From assembly GCA_033239525.1 (NCBI GenBank), contig BSYO01000004.1:20994037-21058036 (forward strand): a DNA stretch of 64,000 nt, written 5' to 3'. This document shows positions 10,137 through 21,959 of the stretch, in pieces (positions within the stretch are counted from its first letter, which is position 1; each line of letters starts with the position of its first letter). The translations under genes were made by a program, and so were the position numbers. The DNA is from Nepenthes gracilis. Its lineage: Eukaryota; Streptophyta; Magnoliopsida; Caryophyllales; Nepenthaceae. Below the pieces are notes generated by a model. The model was not told the DNA's origin. It saw nothing but the letters and a program-made list of their open reading frames with translations, and did not search any database.

Positions 10137-10600
10137 TTTTTGTCAGAAACCAAACCTAGGGCCGTCGTCGTCGCCTTCGAGCAGGTGACCAGTGCCACCA
10201 AGCGAACCAATGTGGGCCGCTGCAAACGAAGCCCTTGCTCAGAAGCCTCACAGTCGGTGGCTTGTCCTTCTCCTCTTCCGATGGTAAATCTCCTTCTCTT
10301 CCTTTCTATGTGTCTCTTTCGGGATCGATAGATTGGTCGAGCAGAATTATCATTCGATAGAAGCCGCGATTGATAAATTCGTTGCTCCATCGCGCTCTCT
10401 GTATCCTCCAGTCAGTGTCTCTGATCATTTGCTGGTTGTGATATGAGTAGGGGAAAGGAAAAGGGAGTTTCGGAAAGAGACGAAAAAGACCCACATACTG
10501 TGTGCTCGTTGCAGTCGGCGGAGTTTTCTCCTACGGAAGAGCCGCTGTGCCGCTTGTGGTTTCCCATCCGCTCGTAAGAGGAACTGTAAGCTTCCATTTT
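10137..10600 (+). other. GC-rich island, possible exon remnants, identity unknown
   Basis: An abrupt change from AT-rich DNA to a gene-like composition. The stretch 10150-10280 is open in more than one frame and ends at a plausible splice donor (CGATG|GTAAATC at about 10282). A second stretch, 10510-10580, follows a CAG-type acceptor (TTGCAG at 10510-10515) and could be read as a short exon. The frames do not match any family I recognise and no complete start-to-stop reading can be built. It could be the first exons of a lost gene, a pseudogene, or the leader of an unannotated transcript. Confidence 0.3.
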
Positions 10601-11440
10601 ATGTGCTTATCTATTAACAGATTATGAGCATCTGCTGCCACCTTACACAACATAGATTGGTCTGCCATTTTGTCAGCGTTGGAACAAGTCCTAAGAGACG
10701 TTGTATTTGTTGAATGTTACTGGGTCTTTTTCTCCTTCAAATGCAGTAGCTAAAAATTTATGGGTAAATGATGAGACTAACATGCAGTGCTTTGAATAAT
10801 CGGCTTCATATCCTTCTTCAAAGGATTATGAAGAAGCCGTTTGTACTTTGCAGTGGCGAGTGTCGTGGCTTCTGCATTCAACCATGCATTTTTATCCTGT
10901 GTTTTATTGGTTGGTATGACATCGACAAACTAGTCTTTCGTGAACTGAACTGTCAAATCAATATATATACATATGTATTTTAAGGCCCAACATCAATATT
11001 GGCAAGTTCCTTTGGTGTGGGTCATGCATAAAATTAAAATTCTTAACGTTTATTTATGTCGGAACATGAATAATACTTTATGTTATTATATAAAATATCA
11101 TCATATGCACAATATGGACAGGATATAATTCAAAAATATGTCAAATATGACTCTGTGATACCAGCCCTCCTGATTACTACAAACGCAATAAAACCATTTA
11201 ATTTGAATTTCATCCAGATATATGACCATTGAGGTATCATTTTTATAGCACAATGTTATTTTTTTAATCATTGAAATAGATTAAAATTTTATACTTTTAA
11301 ATTTAAACTTAACAGAAAATTCTGATCCAAATTGCATTTAAAAACTATACTATTTTTTAAAAAATATTTGATTTGAAAATAATGGACTTAATATTACAAA
11401 ATAATATACAAAAAATTTGGACATAGCCTTATTTTATCTA
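10601..11440. other. Intergenic region upstream of PERK-like kinase
   Basis: Moderately to strongly AT-rich, with only short incidental frames. Nothing identifiable as a gene or repeat. Part of it probably serves as distal promoter of the kinase gene starting at 11782. Confidence 0.5.
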
Positions 11441-11781
11441 AAAGGCATTGTGTGGGTACTCACCCAAAAAATATAAAAAATGAAAAGATTTCTGCGACTC
11501 AAAACGACGCCGCTTTGGCTTTCTTTTTTCGACTCAAAAGGCAAGTCAATATTCGTCAAAAGCAGCAACACGACGCGTTGAGCAATAGACAGAGATATCC
11601 GAACAAACGACGCCACTTCATCTTAAACCGACGCCGTATTTTCTCCCGTTCGCTCCGCTTTCCTCATCACGAGTCACTTTTTCTTCTGACAACCAAAAGA
11701 AGCCGTTCGAATTTTCCGCTCTGTTGTTCTTTATTCTCTCAATCACCGCCCTCACTATCAGCCGTTTCAAGGTTTCCGACG
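11441..11781 (+). promoter_or_regulatory. Proximal promoter / 5' UTR region of PERK-like gene
   Basis: Composition rises from AT-rich to mixed just upstream of the start codon, with a pyrimidine-rich leader (about 11690-11760, CTCTGTTGTTCTTTATTCTC) typical of plant 5' UTRs. The same reading frame is open upstream of the chosen ATG to 11452, but that stretch does not look like a signal peptide or Pro-rich ectodomain. The transcription start cannot be placed without RNA data. Confidence 0.4.
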
Positions 11782-14700
11782 ATGTCTACGCCGCCGGCGG
11801 AAACTCCTCCGGCTACCCCGACCAATCCCACAGCGCCTCCCCCGTCTTCGCTGCCGCATACTGCGTCAAACTTAACGGCCTCGCCGGCGCCGGTTTCCCC
11901 GCCGTCGCCTAAGTTGTCGGGTGCGACATTGACTGCCCTAGTCGTTGGGGCTGGACTTGGCGGTCTAATTGTTCTAATTGCTGTTGGCATTTGGTTCTTC
12001 TTTTACCGGAGGTGGAAGAAGAGAACAGAGACTGAGTTACTGACTAAAAGTATGAAGCTTTTAGATTAATTTACTTCTCTCTAGTTCGTCATTATAATAT
12101 ATGATGATTTGTAGTTTTATTTAATGGGTTTTAGGTATCCATGATTTTTTCTATCATATATCTGTATTTAATTTTTATTTATTTATATATTTTTGAGACG
12201 GTCGCACCATAAAGAGTGCCTCCGTCTATGCGTTCAAGTATTATTTTGGGAAAGTGGTGTGTTATCGGCTTTATTAGATACATGTATTATAGAAAATATA
12301 TATTATCTAATTAGTTAAATATTTTATTAAATGCTTGTTATTAGTTAATTAGTTATATAATTAGGACTTATATATAATTAGCTATTTTGTTTGGTTGGTA
12401 TCCAACTGAATTAGTTGACAGATTACTATATGTAACCAGATTGCTACAGTAAATGGCAAGAGATAATTCCCCCCCCCTCTCTCTCTCTATTTTCCCCTGT
12501 TTTCCTCTCCAGAACTCCCCTCCCCCCTCCTCTTCTTCTTCTCCGTCTGATTTCTCCTCTCCCTCCACTCTCCTCATCTCCGACTCCGATTTAGCAGCCG
12601 CTGCCGCCATGAAGCACGGTGTTAGGTTATGGGTTATTTTTATATAAGTTCGTATCAATTTGACGTGTCATTTTGTAATTCGAATGAGGACACATAGGTT
12701 TTACACTGATACGGAATATTGGAGCGTGCGACAAAGGCCTGAAGTGTAGATTCTAGAGAGAGAGCTCAAGGCGCACTTGAGTGCGGAAAACAGTGGGTAC
12801 ACTTTTGAAGAACACTTGAGGTGCTGATTCCTATGGCACCCGTGCTCAAGGCGCACCTAGCAGACTCTTGATCGCAGCTCACGGTATAAAAATGTGCGAT
12901 GCATTTTTAGGGTAAACTATTTGCAATTTTCAGACTTAGAGGGTGCCGTCAGTGAGAAAAAAAGAAGAGAAAGAGAGAGAAAAGAAGGAAGAGGAAGATT
13001 TGAGTATCCGGTTGAGTTCCAAATCGAGTTTCAATCTCCACCGACTCTGGGTATAGTGTTTTTCGAATTAAGAAGAATGTTTTACCGGTTATTTTTCTAC
13101 TATTTCATCTTGTACTCATTATTGCTCAGTTTGATTGATACAAGGTATTAAGTTATTGTATTATTGGGGTTTGTGTAACCGAAATATTATATAGTGTAGA
13201 TATTTTCGGACAAATTGTCCCGAGATTTTTCTCCATCATTCTAAAGAAAGTTTTCTATGTAAAAATTATATCTTACCTCATTATTTGTGATTATTGTTTA
13301 CTCGTGGTGTGTTGATAAGCAGTCTGGGTCCCAACAAGTGGATGTAATGTGTGCCAGAATAAAGTTTATCCGGATTGATGACAACTTGATTTGGGATTTG
13401 AGTCCGAATGTTTGATTCTAAACGTCGCAAATAATAAATTGATAAAGTCTGAACTTACTAAGCAAAAATCCTCCTTTATATAAGTTGATATCTGTTTGAG
13501 TTGAGTATAAGGATTAAAAATTTATGGGAATTGGACTGGAAGTCTCTTGTGCTAAGCGGTATGATATGGAGAGATCGAGTGCTTAGTGACCTTGGTGGAA
13601 AGTAGATTGTCAATGGGAGCAGTGTCACTTTTGGCTTGAGATGCTGAGGTGTTCTCGGAGTCTAAGTGAGATGAAAAGCTTTCCTCTAGAAGCTGGCACT
13701 TGCCAACGTGAGTACTAGGCTTTAATCGGGGGTAGCTAGGATTACTGTGGGAAATGAATACTTGCTTCTCTATTTGTAGTAACCAGATGGTAAACTCTCT
13801 CAGCAGTGCGTTTTAGCAGAGTAACTTCTTTCTTTCTTAATAATTTTTTTCCATTTTGTTGGTTGATTCCTTTATCAGGTGGTTGATGGCATATTTATTG
13901 GAAAGGGGCCAAAAGAGCCGTCGGGAGGAAGATTGTTCCTAATTGGCTGCGTATTTTGGGTCAGGGGTACCCTGATCCGCGCTAGATGCCGCTATACAAT
14001 TCAATTAGCTTTCTTTTTATAGCCCTTCTTTTTTAGTGTGTCAGACATCTTGCTGACATGATATGCATTAATACACGTGAACAATTATGCCACCTGCTGG
14101 TTAAAGGGACAACTAATGATCTTTGTTTGTAAGTAGGTGCTGACTTGTCCATTAGTCGTGACCCAGTCACTTGTCACCACTGAGTTTCTTTGGTGCTATT
14201 AGCCGTGCTAGGGTCGGGTGTTATTGCACTCCCTGAGTGTGTGGTGACTGACTAGGCTAGTTGGTCTTGCTTTCTCTCCTGAGTTTGAGTCGCATACTTT
14301 CTCAACAAGATGTATCTGATTTGATCAATTGTTTTGTCATAAATATATATTTGTTTGGAAGAGTATTCAAAGAAAATTAATCATTGATTATACGTGTCCC
14401 GTTTGAGAATCCCTTGTCTAATTCTCCTAGTATTTGTCAGTTCATTGAATGGTTATTGTATAGTCTCCAAAGGGGCTTTTATTCACGTAAAATATATTTG
14501 TTCATTCAAACAAATCCATGTTTGGTTTTCTTTGGAGTTAGTGCGGCTTGTGGCACTTTAATATTTTGGTGTTAGGCTTTGTAAATTAGAGGTCAATAAC
14601 TCATTATTTGGAATTGTTTGTGTGAACTTGACGAAGGAAATTCTTCTAAATGACATATTTGCTAGTAGTTGTAATCAGTGAGCTGTTGAGTGATTTTCAG

Positions 14701-17700
14701 TTTTGAATAATTCTATATGTATCAAAAGATTAATTTTGTTCCAAAATATGATGTAGCAATGTACAAATGTTGCCACATCTCCACATAGTGCTGCACCAAC
14801 TCATGAATGGCATGATTGATGTTGTATTGTGCCTACATTATTTTGGGATAATTGGAACTCGAATCCTTTTCTTGATATAGTATTACTTTTTTAGCCTTTT
14901 GGGCCTATTAGTTTCTTGATATGGTATCAAAACCTTGCTGGTCAAGTGATTATAAGGTCAATTCCTAACGCCTCTAGTTTTTAAAATTAATTCTGATCAT
15001 ATGATATAGAGCAAGTCTGTTCACAATCTGTTCTTTAAATCCAAAAGGACATTCACACTATGGGCATGTTAGCGCGTAAAACATTTTTGGGCTTATCTAA
15101 TACTTTAAGCTTTTGGATCCGTTAGTTTATTGGCATTGCTGATCTCATTCAGCTTTATTTTCCTTGATTTATGTTGAACAGCCCCCTAAATGAAATATTG
15201 ACTTGCTTATGCTGATCATGGTCTTGACTTTATGCAGATGATTATTTTGCTCATCCATCTCAGCATGGGCAGCAAAATGTTCTTCTGCCACCAGAAAATG
15301 AGTTTCTTCAGCTACCTAAACCTATTCCACCAGGAATAGAGCCAAATATACAATCTCCAGCAGTGCCTGCTCTGTCTCCACCTGTACAAGGCTCAACAAA
15401 TAGCAGTTTGGGATCACAAAAGCCAGTTCCGCCTCTTTCTTTTGAAAGTCACTTGGGTTCCTCGAGTAGAGGATTTACTTATGAAGAGTTAGCATTGGCA
15501 ACGGAGAACTTTTCGACGGCCAATCTTCTTGGTCAAGGCGGTTTTGGATATGTCTATAAGGGTTTCCTCCCAAATGGAAAAGAGATTGCAGTTAAGCAGT
15601 TAAAAGCTGGAGGTATGCAGGGGGAGCGTGAGTTTCAGGCGGAAGTTGATACTATTAGCCGTGTTCACCACAAGCATCTTGTTTCGCTAGTAGGATATTG
15701 CATTTCTGGATCCCAGAGATTGCTTGTCTATGAGTTTGTTCCGAACAAAACGTTGGAGTTTCATTTACATGGTGAGCTCTTCCACTACAGAAACAAATCC
15801 TTTTCAGCCACTTACTAAGAGTCATAACAGTTAAACATCTTCAAAGATTTCATCTTTTGGGAATTTGCCCAAGCCAACTGTATATTTAAGTTGTCAGTTT
15901 GTGGGATTAAGATATGAAAATATTTTGTGTTTGTGTCGAACTGTTCCAATTAATATGAGTACAATTTTGCTATAAGTTAGCCTCCTAGAGAGTAAAGACA
16001 ACTGTAAATCCTATTTCAAATATTCAATATGATTCCACATGTTCTAGTTTCGTTCAAGTAACTGATTCTAACCAAATGAAATGATCCTTTGATCAATCTA
16101 GCATTAATCAAATTGTTGCAGCAGGTGGGTGTTTCTTGATGTTAAATCAAGTTTAGATATGAATGGACACAAAGTAGCCTTTGTGTTTGCCGTATCAATT
16201 GGTCAAACAGAGCATTTAGTCCATTGGAAAATGAGTGAGAGAAAATAATAGGCTAGAAGATAAGTATTGGGAAGGGTGTATATTTTGTACTTGTTCATGG
16301 AGTGCATAAAAATTGGGATTTTCTTGAAAGAGAGTTCTAAATACTTGGATGACAGAGCTAGACTGCCTTTTTCTGGTTTGTTTCCTTTGTGATTCATTCA
16401 TGAAAATGATAATGGTGTAGAGTTACCCAAACCATAAATTGCAAAAATGTTAATGGTACAGAGTTTGCAGTCTGTGGTTTGTTTCATTGACAAATGATAA
16501 TTATTTAAGCTACTTGATCTTCACTTGTCATCACTCATTTATTGGCTTGTTCAAGAAAATTTATAACACTTAGTGAGCCATACTCAATCACTTTCTTTTT
16601 GGGGTCTGGCTAATGAGCCAAGCTTGACTAATCTAATAAGTTAACTTGACTCTGTAGGTGCTTATATTATTAAGCAAGCTAATTGAGCTTGAGTTGTAGT
16701 GGCTTGTTTAGAATGAAAGCCACTTTTCACTCAGCTTGGCTTGGCTCATTATTGGCCAGCCTTACCTAATGACTCATGTATCTAGTAGGTGATTCTGTCT
16801 GTTTGATTCAAGTTGTCCTAACTTCTAAAAACTTCTCCCAAGGGCTATAGACTGAGAATCTGATATGATATTGAGGCTTCTTAAGCTCTAGTTAGCTTGT
16901 TTGTGCATTAATTCAATGCAGCCGTTGGAGAATTGACCCCAAGAAGCTACCGCTCGTTTGTTTTTTCTTCTGTCTGAGCTGAAATTTTTGAAAGTGCTTG
17001 ATCTTCGGCCAACATATGGGCATTCCAGATCAAGTTCCTAATCAATCTAATAACAAAATGCGCCTTAGTAGTTTATATGCCTAACTTTAGTTGTTACTCT
17101 TTAAAACCTCCTGTTCACAAATTTAGACTCTGATAGAATAACTTTTATACACAATTATCTTATTTACCCTTCTGCTTACGTGTCCCCTTTTTAGGAATTG
17201 ATGTAACCCACCACGTCTGCTTAAACTTTTCCTAGTTTTAAGGAAGATTTATGGTTCTGTAATATTGATGACCATATTCATAGTGGAGTATTCGAAGATT
17301 GATCTTCTGTTTTTTTTTTTTTTTTTGTCGAAAAACTTTTGTAGGAGATGAGAGGCCAACTCTGAGCTGGTCAACAAGATTGATAATAGCTTTGGGTGCT
17401 GCAAAAGGATTGGCATATCTGCATGAGGATTGTAGGTCACTATCTGCGTACCTTTTCTTTTCTTGCTTACTCATGTTCTTAATGCTATTAATTGGAGTGG
17501 AATCTTGAAATTAGTTGATAAATTTATATGCAGGTCAGCCAAAAATCATACATAGAGACATCAAAGCATCCAACATCCTTCTTGATGATAACTTTGAAGC
17601 GAAGGCACAGATTCATGAACTTTGTTGATTGATTTTTATATTTGTAGGAAACTTGTGCATCATTTGAAATAATCGAAATTGGTACTGTAGGTGCTTTTAT

Positions 17701-20263
17701 TTTTATGGTTTCTTCCATACTTCTGAAAGATAAAAGTCATGCCCGAACTTGGTGGACTGGTTGTGCTCTGTCATCGTTTGAAGTGCTGTAGCATCTTCAG
17801 TAAATTTGAAGAATGACCTTAGCTGTTATATAAAGCTTTCTTAGTTTAAAAAAACACATAATGTTCCATTTATTGGGGTGTTTGCTGCTGTTATTCATTA
17901 TACGTGTTTTTTTTCACAGGTTGCAGATTTTGGACTAGCAAAGTTTTCTTTTGACACAGATACTCACATATCGACCAGGGTTATGGGAACCTTTGGGTAA
18001 AATCAAATTTTATTGCAAATAGAGTAGTTTTTCTGTTGATTTTTAGTAATATTTTTAGAGGATTTGCAGTTACTTAGCTCCAGAGTATGCTGCGAGTGGG
18101 AAACTCACTGAAAAGTCAGATGTGTTTTCCTTTGGGGTTGTGCTTCTAGAGTTAATCACTGGGCGCCGACCCATTGATAAAGCTCAATCCTTCAGAGACG
18201 ACAGCATGGTTGAATGGGTATGCCATCCTTTTTACTGATTCTCAAATGATCTCAAGGGAGAGGAATCCCTGTATCTTAAACAGAACAAAAATTTTCAATA
18301 TTTGCAGTAATATTTTGTGTCATTTCGGACAGCTTAGTACATGAAATCTTTATAATATGGGGTTTTAAGGAGGGTTAGATTTACTGGCCTTACATTTTCT
18401 TTGTACAGAGGTTGACTTGGTAAATGTAAACTGAGCTTATCACTTAACTGGTCCCAATGAAGCACATTGTTTTTTTATAAAAGATTTTGTGTTGTGTAAC
18501 GTATTTTTGCTGGGAGATTTTGCAGGTTCTCATTTTTTGCTAGTCTTTCGCATTGCCCTAGGATTTCAGTTGTTTTGTTGTTGCTCCTTTTAGAATAGGA
18601 TGTTACCTTGATAATGATTTCATGCTATAATTTCCTATCAAAAAATCCCAATTCTCCTTTCATGTGGCCAATCGAATTTGAAGATTGAATGGGAACCTAT
18701 TGTTGCAATGGAGTTTATGACATTTAAATCGGATAATAGCGACATAGTCACATCTAATGAACGATCTTGTCAATTCATAAATCTATATTCCCTTAAAACA
18801 ATGGGCTCCATAAAATAGATGATTATCTTTTAGGCATACTTAAATCTTGTGATTGCTGCCTTTTTTGTTGCATGTTATTATCTCGAAATGGAACTGAAGG
18901 TGCCTAAAGAAAGATCAATTTGAATATTGTTCCTCTGAAGGGCCCTCCTGACATTCTTAGAAGTGGAATGTTCTGCTGCCTAATTTGAAAACCAACCGGT
19001 TTTTCTTTAATAATCACATGACTCTTAAAATGTGAAAATGAAACTGATTCTAGTCCATGAAATGCATGCTGGATGGATGACTACTTATTAAGCGAACATT
19101 TGGTCAAGGAACTATGCATAGTCGATCCCCTTGCTGATAAAAAGTGATGGCACATAAACAATTCTTTCTCAGATTTTGAATTACTTTGTGTGAAAAATGA
19201 TCATTTGGTTCTTTTTTTTTCCAACTTGTAGGCAAGGCCTTTGCTTGTACAGGCTCTAGAAGATGGAAACTTTGATGATCTTGTCGATCCGAGGTTGTGT
19301 GATTACAATTCCTCTGAGATGGCTCAAATGGTTGCTTGTGCAGTTGTTTGTATTCGTCATTCAGCAAGACTTCGGCCTCAAATGAGCCAGGTACTAACGT
19401 CAGATGCTAAGTTAATGCCTAGTTAGATCAATATGCTTACGAATAGTGTATATATCGAGTAATGAAACCCAAACATTGATTTTAATGACCATAAAGCACT
19501 TGCAAGGAAATATGAATTAGTTATAGTTAGAGAAAAAAAAAAAAAGAAGATATAGGCATGGGAAAAACTAAGAGTAGTATGATAGAAAATATTTAAAATT
19601 GCTTATATTCTCAAGCATATTATGAAATTAAACTGAATAACAAAAGCACAGATCTTATGTAGTAGAATTTAAGATTTTATTATTGTTATACATGCTGTAT
19701 GAGATAATTTTAATGATTAATATCAGACAAATTTTCATTTTCCACTAAAGCAATGTCTTTTGCCTCCCCACTTCTCCTTCAATCCATATATGGATAATTG
19801 ACCTTGTGATTTCCTATTGTTCTCTCCTCTTCTGTTCTTGAAGTTCAAACTATTTTTACAAGATGGATCGATTTGGTTAAGGTGTTTTGTTTTTATGTTG
19901 CCTAAAATTGATTCTCGAATTGGAAATGATATAAACTAGCACCTTTTTTTCGTGGCTTGCTTCAACCAGGTAGTCCAAGCATTGGAAGGAACCCTTTCAA
20001 TCAAAGATCTTTTCACGAAGGAGGCACCTAGCCATGGCAGGGTGCATAGAAGTGCTGACTACGACAGCAGCCAATACGGGGTGGACATAAATAAATTATG
20101 GAAGCTTGCATTCGAAAGCCAGGAGCAGAGCATCATCAGTGAGCATGGTGCTAATGCACGCCCATCGACCTCAAGTACCGAGAATCAACACGATACCCGA
20201 GAGATGGAAATGGGAAAAATGAAGGACGAGTATGAAATTGAACGGGAAATCCCTATCCTTTGA
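11782..20263 (+). CDS. Proline-rich extensin-like receptor kinase (PERK family), 8 exons, 545 aa
   Basis: A plasma-membrane receptor-like Ser/Thr kinase with a short Pro/Thr/Ser-rich wall-facing region. Exons: 11782-12049, 15238-15771, 17345-17431, 17534-17604, 17920-17996, 18070-18217, 19232-19390, 19970-20263; they sum to 1638 nt with consistent phases. The Pro-rich region is about residues 4-46, one membrane segment 49-74 ([20 protein letters not shown] core), then basic RRWKKR, a Pro-rich cytosolic linker (about 105-158) and the kinase domain from about 170. Catalytic parts are intact: glycine loop [11 protein letters not shown], Lys209 in IAVKQLK, Glu225, HRDIKASN with Asp305, DFG with Asp323, and GTFGYLAPEY. 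The short ectodomain resembles the shortest PERK members (PERK15-like) rather than the ~650-aa ones. There is no obvious signal peptide; PERKs often lack a clear one. Intron 4 would use a GC donor. Intron 1 (3.2 kb) holds an old LTR. PERKs act in cell-wall sensing and growth control; the specific role here is inferred from family only. Confidence 0.93.
12470..12562 (+). repeat. Pyrimidine-rich microsatellite, (CT)n and TCC-rich
   Basis: A C run followed by CTCTCTCTCTCT (about 12468-12488) and a TCTTCTTCTTCTCC stretch. It lies in intron 1 of the kinase gene just upstream of the LTR-like segment. Short open frames across it on both strands are low-complexity artefacts. Confidence 0.75.
12620..13336 (+). 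mobile_element. LTR-like relic in PERK intron 1 (probable Ty1/copia type)
   Basis: The segment starts TGTTAGG and ends CCCAACA, giving matched inverted ends, and holds a TATA-like GGTATAAAAATG (about 12881) followed by a GA-rich leader. Immediately after it comes AGTGGATGTAATG, reminiscent of the copia-type junction AGTGGTATCAGAG but degraded. No target duplication is seen: the flanks are CACGG and AGTGG. Best read as one LTR plus lost internal part. It sits in sense orientation within intron 1 and could offer a cryptic promoter; this is inference. Confidence 0.45.
13337..15237 (+). other. Remainder of PERK intron 1
   Basis: No coding or repeat structure recognised. Open frames are short and interrupted. 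The 3' end has a normal acceptor (TATGCAG, 15231-15237). Confidence 0.6.
15772..17344 (+). other. PERK intron 2 (1573 bp)
   Basis: Starts with GTGAGC and ends with TTTTGTAG at 17337-17344, after a long T run (about 17310-17327) that serves as polypyrimidine tract. AT-rich, with no gene inside. Confidence 0.8.
17605..17919 (+). other. PERK intron 4 with apparent GC-AG splice sites
   Basis: The flanking exons give [12 protein letters not shown], the conserved boundary before the DFG motif. The intron must therefore start at GCACAG (17605) and end at TTTTTCACAG (17919). A GT is missing at the donor. GC-AG introns are a minor normal class, but bases +3 to +6 (ACAG) are far from the usual GCAAGT. 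Either splicing works through this weak GC donor or the base has mutated. Confidence 0.75.
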
Positions 20264-21511
20264 AAGATGAAACCTCGCTTCCTCTGATCTCGTCATCCTT
20301 ACCCTCAACAGATCGATATCTACTATTCATGTGTATGAGAAAACAAAATTGTTTGCCTAAAAGATGTTATTTTATTGTGGTGTTATTGAAATATCGGTAA
20401 TTAACCCATTGTTTTGGATGTATTTATAGAAGTAGTAAATCCGTATATATGATTGAGTACTTTGGAACTGTTGTGCAGGGCCATAAACCCTAAACCTTTC
20501 CATTGGAGGGGAAAAACAAAGAATATATCGTAGAAACTACTGAAACTTACAACTGCCATCATTTATAACTGTTAATTGACCTATCTCTTATAAGGGAAAT
20601 AATATTCATACTCCTCATGTTCTTTGTTAAAAATATATGGGGAATAGCTATGTGATGGCAATCAAGTTTCTCTATTTTATAGAGGTGATACTTATGCCTT
20701 ATTTATTGTCTTTATTTTAAAACGGTAAATTTTTTTTTAATCATTTTAAATATTTAGCTTTCTAATCGTCTCAATAATTTTATAAGTTATTAATAATAGA
20801 GAATAATATCTTGACATATTGTTTTAGTTTTAGTTTTAGCTTTTTATATTATAATGATAGATTTTAATCATTAAAAAAACAATATAGTTTAATATTTGTG
20901 GGTTTTATAATAAATTCCAAATAATATATGGGCAGGTCCCTATGAAGAGCTTCATCCTATTTTGGTAAATAGGCCAAAGCATTTTGCTAAAAGAATTGTT
21001 CTAAGTGGGAGAATCAAAACAAAATCAAACAAGCTTAGAGGATTTATATGTATCTCTTTTTCATAAATGAAGATTGTGAGAACATGAGATTAAGACTTGT
21101 GCATAAGTAAGGATGTTTTTATAAGGTATGAATTCTAAATTATAAATTTTAATAATGGTTGACTAAGTTAATGAAATATCAAGGTCAAATAAGATTTTGT
21201 ATCAAAATTAAATTTTTTACCGGGTCAATCAAACTAAGTAACATTTAATCAACTCTTGTACACATGTGTATTTTGGACAATAAAGGCGTACCTGAAAGAT
21301 ACCTATAATATATTCTTGTGTATTTTAGACAAATTTTATCCATATATCAGATATATTCAAATATAAAAATAAGAATCAACTTTAACCATAAATTCAAATA
21401 TGATATTACAAAATCCCCATATTCAGATCTCCAAGCCTTTTTTTTCTTGCAAATGATAGCCAATCTTTCACACTTTAGGACTGCATTAAGTATATACGTA
21501 TATTTGTACAT
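20264..21511. other. 3' UTR of PERK gene and convergent intergenic region
   Basis: Follows the TGA stop of the kinase. AT-rich, with no further gene. The kinase (+) and Sec14-like copy A (-) converge here, so both 3' ends and polyadenylation sites lie in this region. Confidence 0.55.
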
Positions 21512-21959
21512 GTCTAGATTTAAATAAGCGTTTTTAGCAACTTGGTTCCTTCTAGTAATCGCATACATATATTCTATGAATCAGTAAGCAGAGAGCAAGA
21601 ATCAATATTCTCTAATCGTCGCTTGTGAGTTCTACTTCATATTATATGCTCCCTCAAAGTTGTGTTTGTCGATGATTCCAACTGATGTGCACTGTCTATT
21701 ACAATGCTCATTCATTATTATACATTTGGAGAGAGTTTGAGGGGCTATGCCTCGGGTTGAGGCGTAACCCTCTTACTTTATACTATTTTTTTAATCAAAA
21801 TTTTCTTTTTAAAAAGTAAAAAAAAAACATATAAATTAATAAATTTATATCCAATAACATAAAACCCGAGAGATGAAGGGGCCGCTTTGTCTGCACTTTT
21901 ATATTGTTACGTTATTTTTGAGGGATGTCTTAAGGCTTTTGTGTGTGTGAAATAGGGTT

